Shown piece after piece: positions 52,393-60,927 of a stretch of DNA of 64,000 nucleotides; positions within the stretch are counted from its first letter, which is position 1, and every line of letters starts with the position of its first letter. A program made the translations under genes and the position numbers. The DNA comes from an uncultured Ruminococcus sp. (GTDB lineage: Bacteria; Bacillota; Clostridia; Oscillospirales; Ruminococcaceae), in contig CACWPL010000003.1 in the NCBI GenBank assembly GCA_902762785.1, forward strand, positions 49,142 through 113,141, written 5' to 3'. The notes beneath the pieces were generated by a model. That model saw only the letters and a program-made list of their open reading frames with translations, did no database searches and was not told where the DNA came from.

Positions 52393-55300
52393 ATGGAGAC
52401 CCAACTTCGGATCGAATGTACCTGCACCAAGCAGATCAGCTACGCCATGCAGCAGAACTACATCCCCGCCGTGCGGCGCCTGTGCGTCCACAGCGAGTGC
52501 GACGAGACATTGACGGACATCCGCATCCGTCTCACCCCCTCGCCCGCCTTCGCGGCACCCTTCGAGACCACCCTCGCCTCGCTGCCCCCGCACGAGCAGG
52601 TCGAGATCTCGCCGGTGCGGCTCGTGATGTCCACGGAGATGCTCTCCGGCCTCACGGAGCGGCTCGTCGCGTCCGTCACGGTCGAGGCGCTCTCCGGCGA
52701 GGACGTCCTCTTCACGGATACCCAGGAGATCGAGCTGCTCGCGGCCGACCAGTGGTGTGGCATCGGCGTCATGCCCGAGCTGACGGCCGCCTTCATCACC
52801 CCGAACCACCCCAAGATCGCCGAGCTGACGCGGAAAGCCGCCGCCTACCTCCAAAAATGGGACGGCGACCCCGCCTTCACCGGCTACCAGACGCAAGACC
52901 CCAACCAGGTCAAAAAGCAGATGGCCGCGATCTATGCCGCCCTGCAGGAGGAGGGCATCGCCTACACTGTGCCGCCCGCCAGCTTCGAGAAGGCCGGTCA
53001 GCGCGTGCGGCTGCCCCATGCCGTGCTCGAGCAGAAGTGCGGCACCTGCCTGGATCTCTCGCTGCTGTATGCGGCATGTGCGGAGTCGGTGGGACTGCGG
53101 CCGCTCGTCGTGTTCATCGAGGGACATGCCTTCGCCGGATGCTGGCTCGAGGAGGAGACCTTCGCAGACTGCACGGTCGATGACCCCGCCGCCCTCACCA
53201 AGCGCATCGCCGCCGGCATCGACGCCATCGCGCTCGTGGAGTGTACGAACTTCACCGCCGGCCAGAGCGTCGACTTCGACAAGGCCGAAAAGCACGCGAA
53301 CGCGCACCTTGACGACCCCTCGCAGTTCCAGATCGTGCTCGACGTGCTGCGCTGCCGCGGGAGCGGGATCCGTCCCCTGCCGCTCCAGGCGGACGGCAGC
53401 TTCTCCGCCGAGGGCTATGGTCCTGCTGACGAGATCACCGGCACGCCCCAGGAGATCGACCTCTCCCGCCGCGGTCTGCGCATCGACGCCACCGGCGAGG
53501 TGACGCGGCAGGTCATCTGGGAGCGCAAGCTGCTCGACCTCTCGCTGCGCAATTCCCTCCTGAACTTCCGTCCCGGCACCATGAGCCTCCAGTTCATGAC
53601 AGCCGACCTGAGCCGTCTCGAGGACGAGATCGCGAAGGGCGAGTCGTTCCGCGTCATGCCCGCGCCGTCCGAGGTGCATCTTGCCCTCGCGGACACCAAG
53701 ATCTTCGAGATCGAGAACGAAAAGGACCTCATCACCTCCATCGCCGAGGCGGAGTTCAAGTCCCGCCGGCTCCGCTCCTTCCTCACGGAGAGCGAGCTGG
53801 AGAAGGTCCTCAAGAAGCTCCACCGTCAGGCCAAGGTCTCCCTCGAGGAGAACGGCGCGAACACCCTCTACCTCGCGCTCGGCTTCCTGCGCTGGTTCGA
53901 GACCGACCGCAGCACCCGCCCACGCTATGCCCCGCTGGTGCTCGTGCCCGTCGACCTCGTGCGCCGGATCACGGACAAGTCCTATTCCCTCCGTCTGCGC
54001 GGCGACGAGACGCAGATGAACATCACCCTCCTCGAGATGCTGCGCCAGGACCACGGCATCACCATCGGCGGCCTCGACCCGCTCCCGGAGGACGAGAACG
54101 GCGTGGATCTGCCCGTCGTGTTCAACACGATCCGCCAGGCCGTCATGAGCAAGGGCCGCTGGGATGTCGAGGAGCTGGCGTTCTTGGGACAGTTCTCTTT
54201 CTCGCACTTCATCATGTGGAACGACATCCGCAACCGCAGCGAGGAGCTGCGGGAGAACAAGGTCGTAGCCTCGCTCATCAGCGGGGCGATGCAGTGGGAG
54301 CCCGGCAATGCCGACCTCTCCCCGTCCGAGCTCGACGAGAAGGTCGCCCCCTCGGACATGGCCGTGCCGACCAGCGCCGATTCCTCCCAGCTCGCGGCCA
54401 TCTATGCCGCCTCGCAGGGCGAGAGCTTCGTGCTCCACGGCCCGCCCGGCACCGGCAAGTCCCAGACCATCACCAATATGATCGCGAACGCCCTCTATCA
54501 GGGCAAGTCCGTGCTGTTCGTGGCCGAGAAGATGGCCGCGCTCTCGGTCGTGCAGAAGCGTCTGGCGGCCATGGGGCTCGACCCGTTCTGCCTCGAGCTG
54601 CACTCCAACAAGTCCCAGAAGCGCGCCGTCCTCGACCAGCTCGAGCACACGCTCTCGATCGGACACGTCAAGTCTCCTGCGGACTACGAGCGTGTCGCCG
54701 AGGACCTCAAGTCCCGCCGTGCCGCCCTCAACGAGATCATGACCGCGCTCCACACCGACCTGCCGATCGGCCTGTCGATCTATGACGCGATCGCGCGGTA
54801 CGAGCAGCTCATCGAGTATAAGGACCGCATCACGCTCGAGCCCGACCTCCCCGCCCGCTTCACCCATGCCGACTACCTCGACGCCGAGGAGACCCTGACC
54901 CGTCTGGCCGCCGCCGGCCGGGAGCTGGGAGGACTGGCGTCCTCTCCGCTGAAGAACTACCGCCGCACGGACTACAGCATCGCCGTCCGTGACAGCCTCC
55001 GCAGCGCCGCCCGCTCCCTGACCGATACCGCTGACGACGCGATGGAGGCCTACCGTGCGCTCGGCGCGGCGCTGGGCGTCTCGCTCCCCGAGCGTTATGA
55101 GGCCTACCGCGACACGCTCGCCGCGCTCGATGCCGTCCGCGGCGGCGACTACCTCCCGGAGGCCATCACCGGCCCCACCCCGCTCGAGACGCGTGCGGAC
55201 GACCTCGCTGCCCTCCTTGGCACCTGCCGGATGCTCAGCGAGCAGCGCGCCAAGATCCTTGGCACCTTCGAGGAGTCTGTCCTCTATGTGGACGGCGCCT

Positions 55301-58167
55301 CCGCCAAGATGAACTGGAAGCGCAACGAGCAGAAGTGGTTCCTCCCCAAGGCCATCGGCCGGAGCAAGCTCCTTAAGGAGATGCAGCTCCACGCCAAGTC
55401 GCCCTCTGCCGTCACCGCCGAGAGCTATGTCAGCATCTGCGAGATGCTCGAGATGTATGCGCAGCTCCGGGAACGGGTCGCCAATGCCGATCCCGCCCTA
55501 ACGACCTGTCTCGGCCGCCTCTGGCAAGGCGAGCAGACCGATACGGAACGCATCGAGCGCGTGCGGCAAAACACCCTCGACGTCCGCGCCCGTCTGGCCA
55601 AGCTGGGCGATCCGAAGCTGACCGCTGCGCTCCCGCATCTGGCCGACCACGCCCCCGCGCTCGCCGCTGCCGACCAGGCACGCGACACAGCCATCGCGGC
55701 ACTGACACGGCTCGAAGGAGAGTTCTGCGTCGACCTTGCCGACGTCCGTGCTGCCGACTGCTGGACAGACGCCGCTGCCGCCGAGGCCGAGGGGCTGATC
55801 CAAGGTGCCTCGCTCCTGCGTGAGCGCTCCGTGCTCGAGGGACTGCTCGAAGCCCTCGAGACCAAGGGCCTCGGCAGCGTCGCCGACGCCTACCGCAGCG
55901 GTCTCGTGGACGAGACGTCCCTGCCGGACGCGTTCCGCTGCGCCGCCGCACAGGCCACCATCAGCTACGGTCTGCTGCACAGTCCCGCGCTCGACCGGTT
56001 CCAGGGTGCCCAGTTCGAGGTCTCGCTCGACCAGTACCGTGCGGCCGCGGAGCAGTTCCAGTCGCTGACGGTGCAGGAGCTCGTGTCCCGTCTGTCCGCG
56101 AAGATCCCGGCGGCCGCCGAGGGGATGCGTCCGGGCAGCTCCGAGATCTCGGTGCTGCGCCGCGCCATCAAGAGCGGCGGACGGAATCTCTCCATCCGCA
56201 AGCTGTTCGACAGCATCCCCACGCTCCTGCGGCGCATCTGCCCGTGTATGCTGATGAGCCCCATCTCCGTGGCACAGTACATCGACCCGAAGTTCCCCAA
56301 GTTCGACCTTGTCGTCTTTGACGAGGCCTCGCAGCTCCCGACCAGTGAGGCGGTCGGCGCCATCGCGCGCGGCGACAATGTCGTCATCGTCGGCGACCCC
56401 AAGCAGCTCCCGCCGACCTCGTTCTTCACCGCCCGTCACACCGACGAGGAGAACTACGACAAGGAGGACCTCGAGAGCGTCCTCGACGACTGCCTCGCGC
56501 TCTCCATGCCGTCGCGGCATCTGCTGTGGCACTACCGTTCGCGTCACGAGAGCCTGATCGCTTTCTCGAACGCACGGTTCTATGAGAACAAGCTCCTGAC
56601 CTTCCCGTCCCCGGACGATGCCGTCCGCAAGGTGACGCGCGTGCCGGTCGAGGGCTTCTACGACAAAAGCAAGACCCGCCAGAACCGTGCCGAGGCCGAG
56701 GCCGTCGTGGCAGAGATCGTGCGGCGCCTCTCCGACCCCGCGCTGCGCAAGTATTCCCTCGGCGTCGTGACGTTCAGCGTGGTGCAGCAGGATCTTGTGG
56801 ATGACCTCCTCACGGACGCCTTCGTCAAGGATCCCCAGCTCGAGCAGTGGGCGAACGAGATGTATGAGCCCATCTTCATCAAGAACCTCGAGAACGTCCA
56901 GGGCGACGAGCGCGATGTCATCCTCTTCAGCATCGGCTATGGCCCCGACCAGAACGGGCAGGTCTCCATGAACTTCGGCCCGCTCAACCAGGACGGCGGA
57001 TGGCGCCGCCTGAACGTCGCCGTCTCCCGTGCGAGACGCGAGATGACGGTGTTCTCCGTGCTGCGTCCCGATCAGATCGACCTCTCCCGCACCCGTGCCG
57101 AGGGCGTCGTGCAGCTCCGCAGCTTCCTGGAGTTCGCCGAGCGCGGCACCCAGGCCCTCGCCCGCAGCGCGAACACAGCCGTCTACGAGAACGATGCCTT
57201 TGCCGAGCTGCTGGCCGATGAGCTCTCCCGGCGCGGCTATGAGGTACGGTGCGGCGTGGGATGCTCCGGCTTCCGTGTGGATGCCGCGGTCGTCCATCCG
57301 CAGCGGCCGGGCGAGTACATCCTCGGCCTGATGCTCAACAGCAGCACCAACTGGCACACCTCCACCTCCCGCGACCGCAACATCTCCCAGCCCTCTGTGC
57401 TGCGCGGTCTGGGATGGAACATCTGCAATGTCCACATCCTCGACTGGCTCGACGATCCCGCACGCGTGCTCGACAAGCTCTGCGCCGAGATCGACCGCCT
57501 GCTCGCCCCGACCGACGAGACGCCCGCTCCCGCCGAGGAGACGGCGCCTGCCCCCAAGCCCCGCACCTACGAGGGCTACCACTTCGAGACCGAGGAGGCC
57601 GCCGGTGAGACCGTGCAGCCGGTGCCGTACACGCCCTGCCTGCTCGGCACCCTCGGCGCGCCCGAGGACTTCCCCCTCCCCAAGGCCGCCCGCAAGATGG
57701 CCGACGCGATCCGACGCGTCGTGGCCGAGGAAGCGCCGGTGGCACGCCGCGCCGTGATGAAGAAGGTCATGGCCGCATGGGGCATCTCCCGTGCGAACAA
57801 GGCTGCCGTGCTCGCGTTCGACAAGGCCCTCGAGAAGCTCGACATCCCCGCGACCGAGGCCGGCGGGCAGGAGTACCTCTGGCGCGACGACCAGATCCCC
57901 TCCGCCTACGACGTCCCCCGCAGCGCGCCGACCGGCGAGAAGCGCCCGCTCGACGAGATCTGCCCGGAGGAGATGTGCGCCGTCGTCATGTACATCCTGC
58001 GGATCCACGTCAGTCTGCCGAAGTCTGAGCTGGTGCTCGCGTGTGCCAAGCTCCTTGGCTACGTCCGCACGACTCCTGCCGCCGAGACGGCCGTCTCCGC
58101 CGGCATCGAGACCGCCGTCTCCCGCGGCCTCGCCCAGACGGACGGCGTGCAGGTCTCGCTCGTCTGA
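52393..58167 (+). CDS. DUF4011/SF1 helicase with Vsr-like and DUF3320 domains
   Basis: 1924 residues, a single-gene unit. The N-terminal 390 residues include a transglutaminase-like stretch with CGTCLDLSLLYA. The DUF4011 region follows. The SF1 helicase core has Walker A GPPGTGKSQT at about 683, Walker B VVFDEASQLPTSEA at about 1309, GDPKQLPP at about 1334 and NVAVSRARRE at about 1540; the long gap between the Walker motifs is a family trait. A Vsr/MTES_1575-like nuclease fold lies at about 1608-1695, where VDAAV is kept but the usual E-C-D-G triad is replaced by LMLNSS. A DUF3320 domain ends the protein (about 1760-1924). A DUF4011-helicase-Vsr architecture has been reported as anti-phage (recalled as Hhe). 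The ribosome binding site is AAGGAG with a long spacer. Confidence 0.88.
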   Translation: METQLRIECTCTKQISYAMQQNYIPAVRRLCVHSECDETLTDIRIRLTPSPAFAAPFETTLASLPPHEQVEISPVRLVMSTEMLSGLTERLVASVTVEALSGEDVLFTDTQEIELLAADQWCGIGVMPELTAAFITPNHPKIAELTRKAAAYLQKWDGDPAFTGYQTQDPNQVKKQMAAIYAALQEEGIAYTVPPASFEKAGQRVRLPHAVLEQKCGTCLDLSLLYAACAESVGLRPLVVFIEGHAFAGCWLEEETFADCTVDDPAALTKRIAAGIDAIALVECTNFTAGQSVDFDKAEKHANAHLDDPSQFQIVLDVLRCRGSGIRPLPLQADGSFSAEGYGPADEITGTPQEIDLSRRGLRIDATGEVTRQVIWERKLLDLSLRNSLLNFRPGTMSLQFMTADLSRLEDEIAKGESFRVMPAPSEVHLALADTKIFEIENEKDLITSIAEAEFKSRRLRSFLTESELEKVLKKLHRQAKVSLEENGANTLYLALGFLRWFETDRSTRPRYAPLVLVPVDLVRRITDKSYSLRLRGDETQMNITLLEMLRQDHGITIGGLDPLPEDENGVDLPVVFNTIRQAVMSKGRWDVEELAFLGQFSFSHFIMWNDIRNRSEELRENKVVASLISGAMQWEPGNADLSPSELDEKVAPSDMAVPTSADSSQLAAIYAASQGESFVLHGPPGTGKSQTITNMIANALYQGKSVLFVAEKMAALSVVQKRLAAMGLDPFCLELHSNKSQKRAVLDQLEHTLSIGHVKSPADYERVAEDLKSRRAALNEIMTALHTDLPIGLSIYDAIARYEQLIEYKDRITLEPDLPARFTHADYLDAEETLTRLAAAGRELGGLASSPLKNYRRTDYSIAVRDSLRSAARSLTDTADDAMEAYRALGAALGVSLPERYEAYRDTLAALDAVRGGDYLPEAITGPTPLETRADDLAALLGTCRMLSEQRAKILGTFEESVLYVDGASAKMNWKRNEQKWFLPKAIGRSKLLKEMQLHAKSPSAVTAESYVSICEMLEMYAQLRERVANADPALTTCLGRLWQGEQTDTERIERVRQNTLDVRARLAKLGDPKLTAALPHLADHAPALAAADQARDTAIAALTRLEGEFCVDLADVRAADCWTDAAAAEAEGLIQGASLLRERSVLEGLLEALETKGLGSVADAYRSGLVDETSLPDAFRCAAAQATISYGLLHSPALDRFQGAQFEVSLDQYRAAAEQFQSLTVQELVSRLSAKIPAAAEGMRPGSSEISVLRRAIKSGGRNLSIRKLFDSIPTLLRRICPCMLMSPISVAQYIDPKFPKFDLVVFDEASQLPTSEAVGAIARGDNVVIVGDPKQLPPTSFFTARHTDEENYDKEDLESVLDDCLALSMPSRHLLWHYRSRHESLIAFSNARFYENKLLTFPSPDDAVRKVTRVPVEGFYDKSKTRQNRAEAEAVVAEIVRRLSDPALRKYSLGVVTFSVVQQDLVDDLLTDAFVKDPQLEQWANEMYEPIFIKNLENVQGDERDVILFSIGYGPDQNGQVSMNFGPLNQDGGWRRLNVAVSRARREMTVFSVLRPDQIDLSRTRAEGVVQLRSFLEFAERGTQALARSANTAVYENDAFAELLADELSRRGYEVRCGVGCSGFRVDAAVVHPQRPGEYILGLMLNSSTNWHTSTSRDRNISQPSVLRGLGWNICNVHILDWLDDPARVLDKLCAEIDRLLAPTDETPAPAEETAPAPKPRTYEGYHFETEEAAGETVQPVPYTPCLLGTLGAPEDFPLPKAARKMADAIRRVVAEEAPVARRAVMKKVMAAWGISRANKAAVLAFDKALEKLDIPATEAGGQEYLWRDDQIPSAYDVPRSAPTGEKRPLDEICPEEMCAVVMYILRIHVSLPKSELVLACAKLLGYVRTTPAAETAVSAGIETAVSRGLAQTDGVQVSLV

Positions 58168-58189
58168 CCGTACCCATAAGACTCAAAAG

Positions 58190-58231
58190 CCCGCCCCCGT
58201 GCAGCGCTGCACAGGGGCGGGATCGTTTTTT
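58190..58231 (+). terminator. Intrinsic terminator after the helicase gene
   Basis: A long GC-rich stem (58190-58205 with 58206-58221, one mismatch, tight loop) is followed by ATCG and six T residues. Confidence 0.85.
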
Positions 58232-58237
58232 CTCATG

Positions 58238-60169
58238 TCACCGCACCGAACGGCGGTGGAGGAAATCGCGCAGCTCCTCGATGGGGATAGGGCGGGAATA
58301 CTTGAAGCCCTGGAGATACTTCGCGCACATCGCGATGCAGCTCTTCTCATCGGCCTCGGTCTCGACGCCCTCGAAGAGGACGGTATAATGCAGGCGGTCG
58401 AACATGTTGGCGAACGTGCTGACCATGTAGAAGGAGGTCTCGGTCTTGCCGGATTCGATCAGCATGGAGCGGTCGAACTTGATGATGTCGAACGGGAGCC
58501 CCATGATGCGTTCAAAATTCGAGTAGCCGGTGCCGAAATCGTCCAGATAGAACTTGATCCCGAGCGCCCGCAGCTCTGCGATCTTGCGCTTGATGATGCC
58601 GAAATCGGAATCGATGCGGCTCTCGGTGATCTCGATCGCCACCTTCTCGAAGGGGATCTGGTTGCGGGCGATGACCTGCTGCACCTCTTGGCAGAAGTCA
58701 TCGTAGCGCACGTCCATCGTGGAGAAATTGACGGAGACCCGCTCGAGCTCGTAGCCCTCCTCCAGCAGCGTGCGGATGGCGCCGCAGGTCTTGTTGAGCA
58801 TGATGAAGCTCAGCGCGTGGATCAGGCCGTTCTGCTCGGCGATGGGGATGAAGACGTCCGGCGGGACCACCCCGGCCTTCGGGAGCTTGAGCCGCATGAG
58901 CGCCTCCGCCGTATCGTAGCACCCTGCCTTGATGTTGCGGACGGGCTGGCAGTAGACCAGCACACGCTCGTCGTCGAGGTCCTTGCGGGCGGCGATGTCA
59001 CGCAGCTCGCTGAGGATGTAGGCACTGCGATAGTACCGGGCGATGTCGTCCCCATTGATCCGGTGGACGGAGTTGCCCGGGAACTGCGCCTCGGAGAACG
59101 CCATCAGGCCGATGTAGTCACTGACAGACGCGATCTCGGAGGTCGTCTCCAAAATGGTGATCTTGTAGTCGATGTGGAACCGCGACCAGCTCACGAGGAA
59201 GTCCTCGACCATCTTATCCACGACACGGTCCTGCTCCGATGTGAACGCCTTCGGAAAGGCCAGCACCAGACGGTCGTCCGGGAAGAGATAGAGCACGCCC
59301 TTGCGCACGTTCTGACGGAAGAACTGGTAATACTCATAGCGGAGCGACTGCGATTCCCGCACAGCGTTGTTGAAATCCTGCATCTTGCAGCTCATGAGCA
59401 CCATGGTCGTGCCGTGCTCGGCCGCATGCGCCATCTCGCCGCAGAAATACTGCTCGGACACCGCGCCGGTGTCGAGGTCGTAGGGGTTGGCGTGGAAGAT
59501 GAAGAACAGCGCGATGATCGGCAAGAAGTAGGAAACGCCCGTGTACGAGCTCTCCCCATGCCACACCTGTATCACCAGCAGGACGACGGAGAGCAGGTCC
59601 GTCCCAAAGAGTCCCCAGAACACCTGCTTGATGATACGGCTCCGATAACGGATCAGCATGTAGAAGATCGTGCCGGTGAGCAGGACATAGAGGGCGATAT
59701 AGACATTGAAGCTGCTGTGGATGGTGCCGTCTGCTTCGATGAAGTAGCCAAATCGCTCCACCGTGCCGATCACGTCCACCAGCAGCGCTGCCGCGAACAG
59801 GCCGACGGTCGTGAGGATATGGCGCCGCGCCGTTTCCTTACTGAGCCAGAGCGCCTCGGTCAGGTACTGCACATGGATCAGCAGCGTGAAGGTCTGCGAG
59901 GCATAGTGCAGGACGCGCAGGAAGTAGATATGGTTCGGGGCGATCATCTCCTGCGGCACCGCGCCGATCTTGAAGATGAGCAGGTCGGTGCCGGAGGCGA
60001 CCCACGTCAGCGCCAGCATCGCGACCATGCTGCGGAACCGTTTGTCCTTGCTGACGAACGACTGCGAGATCAGCACGAACATCACCAAGCACAGCGCCAT
60101 GACCGTGACATCGCCGACCTGTGAATAATGCGCCCTTGCCATCAGTAGTCCATGTATCGCCATCGTCAT
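58238..60169 (-). CDS. Membrane EAL-domain c-di-GMP phosphodiesterase
   Basis: 643 residues. About seven transmembrane helices (residues 15-235) form a sensor of unknown ligand. A middle region (about 245-390) looks like a degenerate GGDEF-type domain without a GGDEF motif. The C-terminal EAL domain keeps the catalytic pattern: EALMRL, NFSTMDV, ITESRI, LDDFGTGYSNF, KFDRSM and EGVET. It should hydrolyse c-di-GMP at the membrane. GGGGGATC precedes the ATG. It has a full consensus promoter. Confidence 0.9.
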   Translation of the reverse strand: MTMAIHGLLMARAHYSQVGDVTVMALCLVMFVLISQSFVSKDKRFRSMVAMLALTWVASGTDLLIFKIGAVPQEMIAPNHIYFLRVLHYASQTFTLLIHVQYLTEALWLSKETARRHILTTVGLFAAALLVDVIGTVERFGYFIEADGTIHSSFNVYIALYVLLTGTIFYMLIRYRSRIIKQVFWGLFGTDLLSVVLLVIQVWHGESSYTGVSYFLPIIALFFIFHANPYDLDTGAVSEQYFCGEMAHAAEHGTTMVLMSCKMQDFNNAVRESQSLRYEYYQFFRQNVRKGVLYLFPDDRLVLAFPKAFTSEQDRVVDKMVEDFLVSWSRFHIDYKITILETTSEIASVSDYIGLMAFSEAQFPGNSVHRINGDDIARYYRSAYILSELRDIAARKDLDDERVLVYCQPVRNIKAGCYDTAEALMRLKLPKAGVVPPDVFIPIAEQNGLIHALSFIMLNKTCGAIRTLLEEGYELERVSVNFSTMDVRYDDFCQEVQQVIARNQIPFEKVAIEITESRIDSDFGIIKRKIAELRALGIKFYLDDFGTGYSNFERIMGLPFDIIKFDRSMLIESGKTETSFYMVSTFANMFDRLHYTVLFEGVETEADEKSCIAMCAKYLQGFKYSRPIPIEELRDFLHRRSVR

Positions 60170-60235
60170 CGCGGATCCCCCTTCCCCATAAGATCTGCCG
60201 CGCTGAAAACGTTTTCGGGCGCAGCCTCCATCCTT

Positions 60236-60264
60236 ATTATACCACAGAAATGACGATCTGTCAA
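60236..60264 (-). promoter_or_regulatory. Consensus promoter of the EAL gene
   Basis: On the minus strand: TTGACA (plus 60259-60264), 17-bp spacer, TATAAT (plus 60236-60241) with TGG before it. All twelve consensus bases match. Confidence 0.88.
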
Positions 60265-60320
60265 GAATCCAGCAATGCTTCCTACCGGCAGTTAGATCCT
60301 TTCGTCAGATCATACAAGAT

Positions 60321-60345
60321 CGCCGCCCGGGGGTACCGGGCGGCG
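60321..60345 (-). terminator. Hairpin after the 166-aa gene
   Basis: A perfect 10-bp GC-rich stem (60321-60330 with 60336-60345) lies past the stop. The leftward tail is not clearly T-rich. Confidence 0.45.
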
Positions 60346-60363
60346 GTCTTTCGCTTCGCTGCG

Positions 60364-60864
60364 TCACTTTTTTATGCAAGCCCGCACGCACGCACGCGCG
60401 GCCTCGTGGACCTGCTTGGCGAGGTGGGTGGTCATGTCGGCTTTGGCGGCCAGCTCGCCCACCGTGAGGGCGAGCACGCTGCCCACCGTATCAAGGGAGG
60501 CACGCGCCAGGAGGATCCTGACGTAGCTGCTCTGCCCGGGGATCGGCCCGGCGAGGACACGGTCGACCTCGAGCGGTCTCGCGTATACCTCCCGATGCAG
60601 CGCCAGGTGATCGCCGAGCTGGCGCTCTATCGTCTGGATGGCGTCCATGTATCCCGGGACATGCTCATTGAGGAAGGCAAGGAGCACTTCGTCTTCCTCG
60701 ATGCTGTCGTAAATGCCCTGCTCCTCTTCGGTCAGGTTGTCCATGAGCCATTGTCCCACAAGGATCTCGTTCTTCTCGTTGAGGAGCTCGAGGAACATCT
60801 CTTCTTCGAGACCGCCCTCCATGCAGATGCCGTATCTCATCAAAAAGTCATGGTCGATATGCAT
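60364..60864 (-). CDS. Conserved small protein beside the HerA-like ATPase
   Basis: 166 residues from ATG 60864, which has AAGGAGG upstream. An acidic N-terminal half (EGGLEEEMFLELL, NLTEEEQGIYDSIEED) resembles DUF5663-type sequences; the C-terminal half is basic and helical with two cysteines near the end. No membrane segment. It lies 63 bases downstream of the ATPase gene in the same direction and is probably cotranscribed and functionally linked. Function unknown. Confidence 0.7.
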   Translation of the reverse strand: MHIDHDFLMRYGICMEGGLEEEMFLELLNEKNEILVGQWLMDNLTEEEQGIYDSIEEDEVLLAFLNEHVPGYMDAIQTIERQLGDHLALHREVYARPLEVDRVLAGPIPGQSSYVRILLARASLDTVGSVLALTVGELAAKADMTTHLAKQVHEAARACVRACIKK

Positions 60865-60927
60865 AAACTGCCTCCTTTTCATGTGTGCCGGCGCCCGCAT
60901 GGGGCACCGGCAGGGTCTTGGGAACGA

